Source of the DNA: Tetraselmis striata | Lineage: Eukaryota > Chlorophyta > Chlorodendrophyceae > Chlorodendrales > Chlorodendraceae | Reading direction: 5' to 3' | Length of the DNA stretch: 64,000 nucleotides | Assembly: GCA_006384855.1 (NCBI GenBank) | Contig: VCJN01003311.1 | Location: 1 to 64,000 of the forward strand | Shown: in pieces, positions 44,401 to 56,400 of the stretch | Layout: every line of letters begins with the position of its first letter | How positions within the stretch are numbered: the first letter of the stretch is position 1 | The notes under the pieces: generated by a model | Seen by the model: only the letters and a program-made list of their open reading frames with translations | Database searches by the model: none | What the model was told of the DNA's origin: nothing | Translations under genes and position numbers: made by a program

Positions 44401-47400
44401 GTGGTGTCAGGGTTGCCATCCAACCTCACGGTGGGCGCTCCGCCGCACCTGCCGCGTGCCCAATACTTCAAAGGATACTGCATGCTGCGACGTCCACAAC
44501 CCGAAATAAAAGCTCCCCGTGGCGATGACGGGTACGTACGCCGCCTGGCGTTGATAACTCGTTGCCGGACGTTGCTCGCCTTAGGCCGGAGACTCCTTGG
44601 AGCTGAGCGTCCAGCTACAGGACACTTTCGGCAATGGCATCGACGCCGCCAGCGTTCCGCAGCAGACTTTCTACATGGGGCTGGACTGCCAAGCGTGCGA
44701 GGGTATGCTCCACCACTCCACCCGACATTCTGCTCGCGGGGCGCATCTTGATGCCATCCCCAAGGCAACTGACAACGCACGCTTCTGCAGGTGTCGGACA
44801 TGCAGAAACCCTGGGCGTGCTGGGGACTGCCTTCACACTCAGCGTGGCCAATCTGACGACCGCGGGTCCCTACGCGCTGGTGTGGCGGCCTCTGCCTGAC
44901 AGTGGCACCGACGGAGCAGTCCTGTTGGGCTCCACGGAGGTGCTGCCTGCGCCGTGGCAACCAGCTTTCATCGTTATCAGCGGTGCGCCCCCACCTGCTG
45001 ACGCGCCAATATTCCCCCCCACCCCCCCTTCCAATCCATGCATGCACGTCGTTTCTGATGTTTGGAGCCTCGACGGCAATGCTGTCTTGATATGCCAGGA
45101 GCGCCGTTTGGATCCATCCGCGCCGGGGGAACCATCTCCCTGCAGCTGGAGGCGCAAGACATGTACGGAAACATCGCCTCCAATTCTGTGCCCTCCCTGT
45201 CCGCGCTGCTGGACCCGGCCACCTTCTGGCCACCACCGCCGGCAGGGGTCGTCCCCCCCATATGCACCGTGCTGGACGGGACGCCTGCCCTGGCAGAGGT
45301 CAGCTGCGCAATGACAGCCGCGGGTGCTTATGAGCTGCGCCTGAGCGCCGACGGGCTGCCCCTAGGCGGAAACCTGTCAGTTTCTGTTCGCCCCGGGACT
45401 CCATCGGCGGCGGCTTCCACCATCGAGGGCCCCGCGCTGCTGGGCGGCCGCGCTGGCCAGGAGGACCTTGTGACCCTGACCACCCGCGACGCCTACGGCA
45501 ACCTGAATTCGGGAGAGCCCGAGCTGGAGTTTGCCTTTTTACCTGCGGGGGAGGTCACCGGCACCGGCAGGATGGTCACCGACCACGGCAATGGGACCTT
45601 CACGCTGGGGGTTGAGGTGCGCCGCTTTGCGGGCGCCTCCTCCGCGCCGCAGCTGGCCATCAAGATGAACGATGCGGCGCTTCCAGGCAGCCCGTGGACA
45701 CCCGATTGGGCCGCCGGTCTGCCCGCGTCCCCCACCGCCAGTGCCTTTTTGCCAGCGCCCGGCCTCTTCCGCAGCGCCGCCGGCGTGTCAGTGCAGGTCG
45801 GCGTGGTGGCGCTCGTTGACGAACACGGCAACCCTGCCGCGGGCCTGGAGCACGCCGCGCTTCTGACGGGCATGGCAGAGACGACTCAGGGGGACACCCT
45901 GAACGCCGCGCTCAACCCGGTCGTGGCACCGGTCGGGAGCCCGCTCACTTTTGTGCCGGCAGACAACGACACGTTTTCTGTGATGTTCCTCGCTGAGGTG
46001 CGTGCAGCCGCCCACCTGACACCGGTCGGGGCAGCAAGGAGCTGTTGTACCGTATTGCCGCTCCTTATTGCCGACCCCGTATTGCCGACTCCAGGAATGG
46101 GGGTGTCTCATTGTTTAATTATAAACCCATCAACCCCAAAAGCCCTATAACCCCTTTTTCTATACACACTACAAGTACGTGTACGGTGTGTACCTGTGGT
46201 TACGGCGACGAGTATTCATACAAGAGCAGCGGCCCGTGTGGCAAGCGTTGTGCTACCGAGACGAGTGTCGCCTCGGCCAAAACCAGCCAGTGTAACAATA
46301 AAGGCAACATTCATCGCAGAGAAACTGGTTTCGGAGCCAGCTTAACAATTGAGGTGACTTTTGTCTCAAAAGCACACCGCTTGCCACTTGGCGGCGTGAT
46401 GGCGTATGTATACTCGTCGTCGTAACCTCGGGTAAGCATCGTACATGTACTCGTAGCGTAGTACAGAATCCTGACTGTCACAGTTGTCCGCCCTCAGGAG
46501 TCAAGACGGTTTTCCCACGGTATGCTTGGCCATAAGAATATAGGCGTCTGGACCTGCTGCTGAACCGTGACCCACGCACAGGTGGCTGCGGAGTATGACA
46601 TGAGTGTGAGCTACAACGACGAGCCAATCGGGACCCCCAGCAACTCCACAATCACCGGCTGGCAGGTCAGCGGGGCGGACGGAGACCACAACGCGTCCCT
46701 GCTGTGGACCTGCGAGCCAAGCGTAGACCTTGCGGCCTCAGGGCCACTCGCGGCAGGGACGCACATCAATGTGACAGTGTCCCAGCTGGACCCTTTTGGC
46801 AACCGCTACTGGGCTGGCGGCAACCTGAGCGCCGCTCTCCAGCAGGCAACCCCCCCCCCCCCCCCCCCTTCACTGATACCCCTGGGAGAGCACCTGCGTC
46901 CCTGTGGCTAGGCACCTATTGAGCGGCAGTTGTGTGCGCGCAGGTGGACGTTGACGCAGAGGGCGTCGAGCTGCTGCCCCTGCTGGCGGGCGAGTACATT
47001 GGGCAAGTGGTGGTGCCACTGCGCGTTACGGCTGCCTCGCCAGCAGGCTCCCCGCTTGCGGTGCGCCTATTTGCACCGGCGTTGCCTGCCGAGCAGTCGC
47101 CGCTCTGCGGCGGCCCCATCATGCTGGAGGTGGTGCCTTCCCCCGCGAGCTCCGCGGGGTCCCAGTTGACAGGCGCTGCCCTGGAGGGCTCCATTCCCGC
47201 CGGGTCCGATGCTCGCCTGACGCTGGTTGTGAGGGATGCCTGGGGCAACGCGGTTCCGGTGGATGCGGCGGACGTCGGCGTGCTGCTTACACCACTGTGC
47301 GCACCCCCCCCCCCCCCCCCCCCCCGGGAATATACGACCATACACACATACTACCAGAAACAGTATAGCCTTCATTAGCAAGCCAAACGACCATATGGCA

Positions 47401-50400
47401 AGGATGCTATTACATATATATGAACATCAGCATGGCGACGCCCTATGGTGGCGGTCAGCACGCAGTACTGAGTAGCCAACCCAATAAAACATGGCAGTAA
47501 TGCAGTGGCGCAGATGGCAACCGACTGCAGAGTACTAGCGTGTGCCGGCGGAACCAACCCGCACCCCGTTCCTTCCTCCTGCCATAACTCATCTGTGTCC
47601 TGTGATCGGCAGGTTTGGGAACTCCACTGTGGCCAGTCTACCGGGCGCCACGTTCACGGGCAATCAGCCAGGCGAGGTGCAGCTTGCCTTTGCCGCTGCT
47701 CAGGCCGGCCGCTGGCGCCTGGACGTCACCTTGAGGTCAGCGTGCCCGCTGGCCTCCGCCACCGCTGCAGTTTTCCGCGCGCCCCCGCTGCCTCTCTGCC
47801 TGCCCCGCCTTCTCACCTATCGGCCGGTGCCGGATTGTTGCTGCAGCGGGGAGCCCTTTGGGGAGGCGCTGGAGGTGGAGGTTGCGCCTGGCCCGCAGGA
47901 CCTGTCCTCCGCCACCGTCTCTGTCACGCCTCCAGTTGCCACTATCCTCGAGGCGGGGGAGCAGCTCCGTCTGGCGGCGCTCGCGTCCGATGCGTTTGGG
48001 AACCCCCGCCCCGGGGACGCGCTCAACCTGGAGCTGCGCATCGCGGTGGCCCCGCCAGAATACCGCCAGCCCTCTGTGACCCAGAATGACACGGAGGACG
48101 GCGGCGCAGAACTTGCGGTATGCCCGGTTCCCACACACCCCGGTTCCCGCTGGCACGTGCCTCGGATATGCCTGTGGTGTCACCATCGACTTCGATGAAA
48201 GTGAGTGCGGGTAGTGACAGTTCCTTATTGGTTCCCATCCAAGTATGGTTCTCAACTGGCGACTTTATGGACTTCTAGGAGACTCGATACTCTCACTACA
48301 AAACAGTGGTTTTGGGGTGTTAAGGCACGTTTTACTCCCAACGTTTGAGGGACTTTCAGTGCCTCACCGGCAAATGGGATTTATCGCCCAAGTCGCCATA
48401 CTTCTGGCAAAGCACGGGGGGAGGGGGCGGGGGGCGGGGGGGGGGGGGGGGGGGGGCTAGCTATTTCCCGGTGATTCACCGCCGACAAACCAAATTGGTG
48501 ACGTTGGGATCCTACCAACTAGTTGCCGGTATAGCCTTAGGCGAGGGACGACGTGGATCATCAGCTACCGGCTTGTTATCTCAGGGCTGTGCCCACCCCC
48601 GTAGGTGTCATTCTTCACGGCGGGGAGCTACCACTGGACGCTGTGGGCCAACAATGCGACGCAGATCCTGGCGGGCACCACCCAGGTGCGGCTGCCTCCT
48701 CACCCGCACCGTGCTCCCTGGGTGCCCCACCGCCAGGTAGCTATGCATGCCATGTGGCTCACCTCCATCCAGGCGCCACGTGGGCACTCTGGCAAGCTTT
48801 GCTTTACAAGACCCATGCCCTGCGCTACCTGGAGGGAATTGTAGGCTCTGCTGCGTCCCAGCTTCAAGTGGAGCTGACACATGTGACGACGTTATATGGA
48901 AATGTCGCGTGCTCGTACTGTCAACGTCCTCTCCCGCGCACAGGATGGTCAGCCGCATCTGTACAGTACATTCCTAAGTCAATCCGTGGCAGCCCTTTGC
49001 AGGCTGATGTTGTGCATACCGGTACTGCATCAGTGTTGCTGCGATCGATTGATTCTCGTATGCGTGTCGATGACATCTGCGCCAGGTGCTGGTACCAAGC
49101 ACCCTGCACGGTTTCGACATATACATAGGAGGATTGCATTTACGTCTATTTTCTATATTATACATTCAAATCGATTAGCATCTAGCGTGAATTAAAACGC
49201 AGACCCCCAGGACCCAACTGACTGTTAGAACGGAAATTCGGCAATTGGAAATATAGTAGAATGGAAAAAAGTGGAATATAAATTGTGCTATTCGTTTGGA
49301 CTGTTTGGAAAGTAAACTGACGGACACATCTCAATCTTATTGCGAATAGATTCTGGAATGCACTAAGGACATTTTTTGATTGTGTACTGCTCATTTATCC
49401 TGGAAAAAGTATACGTGCATTCTTTGTAATTAGATAGCGATACAGGAATGCGGACAAATGCACAACGCCAATATGGCGTTAATCATACTGGCAACAATTA
49501 CGAGTTATCCGTTCACGCGTCATGAGATAATCCTTGTACGGTGTAACTCAGCGCATATACGGCGTGCATATGCACTGGTAAGGATTACATAGCGCGTTTG
49601 CTAGCAAGGATTGCAAACTACCCAGTGTAATCTGATGTAGGAATGAATGCTTACGTAATCCGTACTACTGCGTCTTGACAGTCTATTGCGAATGGAACTT
49701 CAGCAATACCAATAAGATGCGAGTAGAATCATAACAAATGGAGTAGAGAATACGCTAGAAGGGAGGCAGAACGCGGCCAGGCACCGCCGTTTAAAAAAGA
49801 ATCCCACCTACGCGGGAGTATTGGGTATTGTGCGGTGTTTCACAGGGCAGGTAGACAGCGTCACCCAGAGCCGCATGTTGGAGCTGACCGCCACCCCTTG
49901 CCGCTGGGTAGGTGGCTGCCGGCCCGCTGTCTACGGAGCAGAGCTGGTACGAGGCGCCTGCGGATGTGGTGGCAGGCGAGCAGGTGCGCGGCGCCCTACC
50001 CCGCGGTGGCTGGAGGCCGGCACTACGCTTGACGCGGCGTCAGCCGGCCGCGCCATCCCACAGCATCCCGCTACCGAAGCACTGCGGTGACTCCCGAAGA
50101 CGGGGGGAGGGGGGATAATACTCGCAACTATTCATTTCGCTCATCCCGTGTACCTAAATACAATGTGTAGCAGCGATTTCTGAGGACGGGAACCACCGCA
50201 GCACACCGGTCAGTTTCGATTACCAAACCCACCAGGGGGGGGGGGGGAAGAGTTTGTAATGATGACCCCCCACATGCTGCTATCGCGCGGGGTGGAGGAG
50301 GGCAGGGGGCAAAACGATGTGTATGCGGGGAATTAAGGATGTCGTACGGGTACATGTATGGCGCCGCATAGATGCTCCCTATAAACAACACGAACGCGCA

Positions 50401-53400
50401 GCCCTGTGCATTCCCTTCCAGACTACAACTGTGGCACCCCACTGCGGTGGGCGGGCCTACTACCAGCCGCACCTTCTTCGCGCGGGCCCTCTGTGCAAAA
50501 GCGCGGATACTGAGCCGAGCGCACCCCCCCTCTGACGCCGCGGTCGTTGTCTGCGGGCACTGCTCCAACAGGCCGAGCTGCTGCTGTACGCACGGGATGA
50601 GCACGGCAACACAGCGGACGCCAACAACGCGGTCAGTTTGCTCCGCCTCGCCGCCAGCTCACCGACGCTTCGTCCCGTCTTCTACGGACTGCAAGGATTT
50701 TCCGAAGGAGGGGCAGGCGAGGGCACTCTGGCGGCCGAGCCGTCGGGCTGGGACCCGTCCCGTCAGGCGTACACCTTTGCTTTCACCGCCATGGTGGCAG
50801 GGACGTACGATGTCACCGTGCGCTCCGCACCCGGACCAGGTGCGCTCCCTGACGGAAGACCCCCATGGCGCAGTGAGGATGCTCAGGGGCGCGCCGAAAT
50901 TCGCGTGACCATGTTTGCTATTTGTACATGCTTCTTGGACCCGCACCGCGGTCGTCAGGCTTGCTCGCGTGGCATGGGTGCGGGTGTCTCCCAGCGAGCG
51001 CTAGTCGATAACAGACTGTTGGTTGTCTTTCGCGCGGCACCCCCGATTGCATCCTGCGGAGCCGGAGGTCTCCCAGAACGAGTGACCGACTAACCAGTTT
51101 ATTAGGATGGAAGTTCGGTAATTAAAAAATAATAGCAAGAGAAGCAGAAAAATGTGTATAGTTTGGATTTATTTGGCAGAAGACTGACGCATACAATCTA
51201 GTCGTATTGCGAATCGATTTCAGAAAGCACTAATTACATTGTCTGATCTTGTATTGCCCATTGAGTACGGGTTGGTTCACGTTCATTAGTATTTGTATTT
51301 TTGTGCCAGTCGACAAATAGCCGACATTTCAAAGTCTGACACTTGCGCAGTGGCACCGGACCAATCCTTACAGATACCGGTACAAGTACGTGTAGCGAAA
51401 TGTCTTTACACGCCCAGAAATCTGTATACAATAGAACTACACGCGTATTTAACGAGTATTATAATACTGGTATGGATTACCTAGCGCGGTGGGTTAGGAT
51501 ATTGTAGCCACGAATAATGATATATCGCAGCTATATTGCACATGTAGGATTGCGTAATCCTTACTATCGCGTCTTGACAGTCGGTAACAATGGAACTTGA
51601 GCGATACTAAGACGATGGTAGTAGAATAATAACAAAATATAATGGAGAAGGAAAAACGCTAGAAGGGTGGCAAAACACGGCCAGGCATCGCCGTTTAAAT
51701 TTAAATTTTGCCATCTACTCGCTAGTACATATAAGACTAGATGCGCACGCGCATAGTCACCCGCAATGGCAACCGCTCTGTCGGCAACGTCAGCAAAGGG
51801 CGTCAAGCGGGGTTACGGTGGGAGAGTACGCACTGGCCTGCACAACCCAGAGGCCGCGATGTCCAGCCGTGCACTACCGGTCCGTGGCGCCAAGCCTGAG
51901 TTCCCCCCCCCCCCCCCCCCCTGGGTGACTGATTGCTCAACAATGCGTGCAGATGGCGAGGCGCTCGATGGGCAACCCAAAATCGTGCACGTCGCCCCAG
52001 CTGCGCTCGACGCCGCCGCCTCCGTGCTTCTTCTGGACAGCCCCCTTGCCGGGGCCGCCTTTGAGGCGGGGCAAGTAATCACGGTCTGGGTGCGGGCTGT
52101 AGACCGGTGCGACCCCCCCCCCCCCCCCCTGCTCTCGTTTAAGGGTTTTAAGAGTTTTAGGGTTTAAGGCTTTTAAGGTTTCCTAGGGTTTATTTAATAA
52201 CCGCCGGGGCTAGCTGACTTGTCCCTGCAAGATTGTACCTACAAAACCGTTCTTGCCGGGTCAGTGCGCCTCAGAGGTTTTTGGTTACAGGGGTTTATGG
52301 TTCAGAATTTTAGGGTCGTTTGGGGTTATTAGGGTTTGACGGTGTTGACAGCCGTCCCTTGTGCTGGCAACGGCCTCAGGTTTGGCAACTTGCTGGTGGC
52401 CAGCGATGCCGTGGCCCAGCTGGCGCTGCCCGCTCTACAGCCCTCCGTCAGCGAGGCGCACGTGTCGCTGGAGGAGGTGGCGGGCACCGAGGCGGTTGCG
52501 TCCGTGAGGCTCCGCATTTATGCGGTTGGCGTGTACCGCCTTGACGTCACCGACCTGGCGGGCAGCCAACTAGCAGGTTGCGCTGTCCCTCCTAGCTCTT
52601 GCCCTGTACTTTGCCACATGTCCCTGGCAATGCCCTCCATGTAGCCGCACACTGATGCCCCCCCCCCCCCCCCCCCCGCACACCACACCCTTCCCCTTTC
52701 CTTGCTTCTTCCCCGCGTCCACCTCTGCGTGTTCCTCAGGATCTCCGCTGCAAGGCCTCAGAGTGACTGCGAGCGCGCCCTCCGCGGCGACCTCCACCCC
52801 CACCGGCGCGGGCCTGTCATCCGCGGAGAATGGGCAGTGGAATGACATCCACCTGCTGCTGCGCGACGAGTTTGGCAACCCTCTGGCGCCAGGTGCGTGT
52901 TCCCACAATGCTGCGCCGCTCGGAGCGTCTGTGCGTGAGTGTGTGGGCGCCCCAGCTCGGTCCGTCCCAAGGCGCCTGCTGTGCATGCACCTGAGCTCAT
53001 GCTGGTCTATCTTGCAGGTGACGCAGCGCGTGTTGAGTGGGCAATCACTGGGCCGGCGGAGGCTGAGATGGAACCGCCCGCGCTACTGGAGATGGCTGAC
53101 AACGGCAGGTGTGGCCACCTAGCACCCGCCCCCCTTTTTGTTCGCAAACCAGTGCTTGCATGGCTGATGATTGATTAACCCCCCTCCCTGCCCCTCTGCT
53201 TCCGTCTCTTTCCATTTGCGGTTGCCGCACAGCTTGCGGGGCCGCTACCGCACCGAGCTGCCGGGCGACTACAACGTTACCATCACCCTGGACGGGCAGC
53301 CACTGCCTGGCAGCCCCTTCCAGGTTGAGGTTGGCGTGGGGAGCGTCGTGCCCGCAATGTGCGACCCCCCCCCCCCCCCAACTGGTGCCTCTTTCTCTTC

Positions 53401-56400
53401 CGCGCATAGCAGACAATTCATGCACTTCTGTCCCTGTGGATGGTGCCCCCCCCCCCCCCCCCTCCGCCCTCGTCTTCCGCCTTCCGCTCTCAATGGGGGA
53501 TAGCTCAACCCTGCACACCATCGTGGGTCTAACCAGTCTGGGATGGAAGTTTGGCAATTAGAAAAATGTTAGGAAAAAAATGTGTTGAAAGTTTGGATTA
53601 TTTTGAAAGGCAACTGAAGGATACTTCTCAGTCGTATTGCGAATTCATTTCGGATAGCACAAAGTAAATTGTTTTAGTTTGTGTTGCCCATTTCTTCAGG
53701 ACAAGTGTACGTACATCGTTTGAAAATGGATAGCGATTCTGGAATGCGTACCGATGCACAACAACAAAATGGCGTTAATTATACTACATTCGGGACGCAA
53801 TGGCGCGTATCAAATGGACGAGTACTCCTTGTATTCGTTAATACAGGTAGTATCAGGTAGTATATCGTTACATATTGTTAGGTAATACTATCCTCACCCA
53901 TTGATTGACTAATTACCTAGCGAGTTTGGCACTGAGGATACATTGCAGCAATATCGCAGACAGAAAGGATTATGTACAACAGCGATATTGGTATTGTTGG
54001 TAGTAGGTGCCGCAGATGTGCTCCTGGGGCAGCCAGTCTAATGTGTGTGGGTGTTGCTGTCACTGCGGCCCCCAGGTCGGAGGCGACGGTGCTCGGCGGG
54101 GCCACCACTGCCGAGGATGCCATCACTGTCGCGGTCACCGCGCGTGACGCCGCTGGAGCGCCGATCACCGACCCCAATGTCAACTTCACCGTGGCTGCCA
54201 TGCTGATTCCGCCGGACGGTGGCGCCCCACAACCCGTTGGCATCTACACCGCCACGCTCGATCCAGAGTGAGCGCCCCCCCCCCCCCCCCCCCCCCCCCC
54301 CCGCCCCCACACCGGGAGACGCCCTTATCAACCATTGCTGTCACGCAAGCCGCCACTGAAGTCAATAATGGGTCCACTGTGGCGGGGCTTTGCATGTCGT
54401 TGGCAGTGCGCATATCTATTCAAAATGACGGCATCTTGCCCTTGCAATGCCCGTTTGACACGTTTGAGTTTTTAGGGCTTGATAATACCCATTCCCGCCT
54501 GACGTGCATTGCAAGTGTTCCGGACGCGGTTACTGTGCGGGAAGCTGCGCACGCTGCTGCTTCTACCCCATACTCTTGAGTAACTGCGGGCCCGGAATTT
54601 GCATCAAGTGGCAGGGAGAGCTGGTTGGTAGGTGGAATAGTCACGACAATTAGGGTCCGCGATGTAAACGCACATTGTGCTTATTAGCTGCAACCAGACC
54701 TCAGAAGTAATATTCGGCAATTTGACTCGTATGATTCGTATAATATTCGGAATATCGATATTGGCACGAAATTCGTAGTCGGACAATCATTAGGTACGGC
54801 TTCAAGCGCAGCTTTACCCGTTATCTGTATACATACGAGTACGTATACAGGTGGTGCAGGCCGCATTTAAGAAGCGGCTCGTGTTGATCTCCTAGTTCTG
54901 CTTTATTTAGCGGTCAATTTGTCACCCCACAACTACTACATGTGTAATTCACACGAGTACGCACAGGCACCAGCACACGTATTGCTGATCAACTGATGAC
55001 GAGATATTACGCGTTTACTCGTGCTCACTGCCATACCGTGCTCTTGAGTCACCCATAGCGACTGTTTTCGGAGAAACGAGACCCCCCCCCTTCCCGACCA
55101 GCACCTAAATATATTGTCTGACGCCCACCAGCGACCACCCTCATATTTCGCCAAGAGAGCAGCTTCTCACAGTACCCGCGCTGTGCTGGCCAGGTCGGGG
55201 CTGTACACCGTCGACATTCCGCCTGGGCTTGCGGGCAGCCTCTCCCTCACCGTGCTGTACGAGGGCAGCGCGGTAGGCGGCAACGGCGAGGACGGCCAAG
55301 CCGCGCCGCCGCTGCTCAGCGTCACCCGCGAGCCCGCTGAGCCCGCGCTGGACGGCTTCCACCTTGCCGGCTCCCTCTTGGCAAACTTCACCGTGAGTGG
55401 CCCTCCTGCGAGCACACTCGCCCGTCCACGTGTGGATGCTCTTCCGTGAGCGAATAGTACTGATTGCCCCCCTCCTCCCTCCCCGGCTTTCCAGGCTGGC
55501 AGCCCGCTGCACCTGGACGTCGAGGCACGCGACCGCTTCGGCAACGCCGTGCCCCTCAATGAGACAGGCGCGTTGGTGGTGTCCTGGCGCTCGGAGAGGC
55601 GCGGGGAGGTTCGCACCGCCACTGCGGACATGATGGACGGGGTGGCGCGGCTGGACCTGCAGGTGGGCGCCCGGCCACGGAACGGAGGCTGCGGCCTTGC
55701 CGTGAAGCGCCGCCGCACCCACGGGCGAGCGTCAATGCCTGGCGAGCTAAGAGTTGCCAATAATGCACGCGCAAACAAACACTCCCTTGGGTGCCGCCAC
55801 ACGTGATCCCGTCATTATTGCTGTCAGTACAAGTGTATTTCGTATGAGTATATGAGTGTCAGTATATGTAATATAATAAAATATTAGATAGTATGTATGT
55901 ATGTATGCATATATGTATACCACATATATATGCATACATATAATATGCACATATGTATGTATATATACACATATGTATGTATGTATGTATGTATGTATAT
56001 GTATGTATGTATGCGTGTAGGTATTGCAAGGCTGTTTGCTAATCATGCCAAACACGTCATTGTCCGCCAGCCGATGCCGAAGTCAATAGCCACCGGCTAC
56101 CTCAATATCCCTGCCCCCCCCCCCGCCCCCTCCAGTGCGCGGTGTTGCTGCTGCGCTGAGCTGCTTTCCCTCCCGCGCCGCCCCGCTGGGTAGATCGACG
56201 CCGCGGGCGCGCTGGAGCTGAACGCCACCTTTATGGGCGATCACCTCCCCGGCAGCCCCTTCACCCTGACCGCCACCCCAGGCGCCGCCTCCGCCGCCAC
56301 CACCACCTTCGAGGTCTGGCCACAGGAAGTAACCGCCGGCGAGGTGCGCCCCTTCCCCTCCCCCCCCCCCCCCCCCGGGTCCACCCGCACATCTGCTTGG

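Larger units (their letters stand above)
49850..54267 (+). other. Filamin-like repeats, fourth block
   Basis: Exons near 49850-49978 (STEQSWYEAPADVVAGEQ), 50557-50841 (ARDEHGN and MVAGTYDVTV), 51951-52106 (FEAGQVITVWVRAVD), 52372-52574, 52739-52892 (LRDEFGN), 53018-53109, 53233-53340 (LPGDYNVTITLDGQPLPGSPF) and 54076-54267 (ARDAAGAPI, a variant motif). They are separated by the AT-rich family-1 repeats and several C runs. Some boundaries are uncertain by a few bases. Confidence 0.7.

Noticed and set aside
55897-56055. Tyr/Ile/His-rich ORFs on both strands
   Set aside because: They are translations of the TATG microsatellite in an intron.
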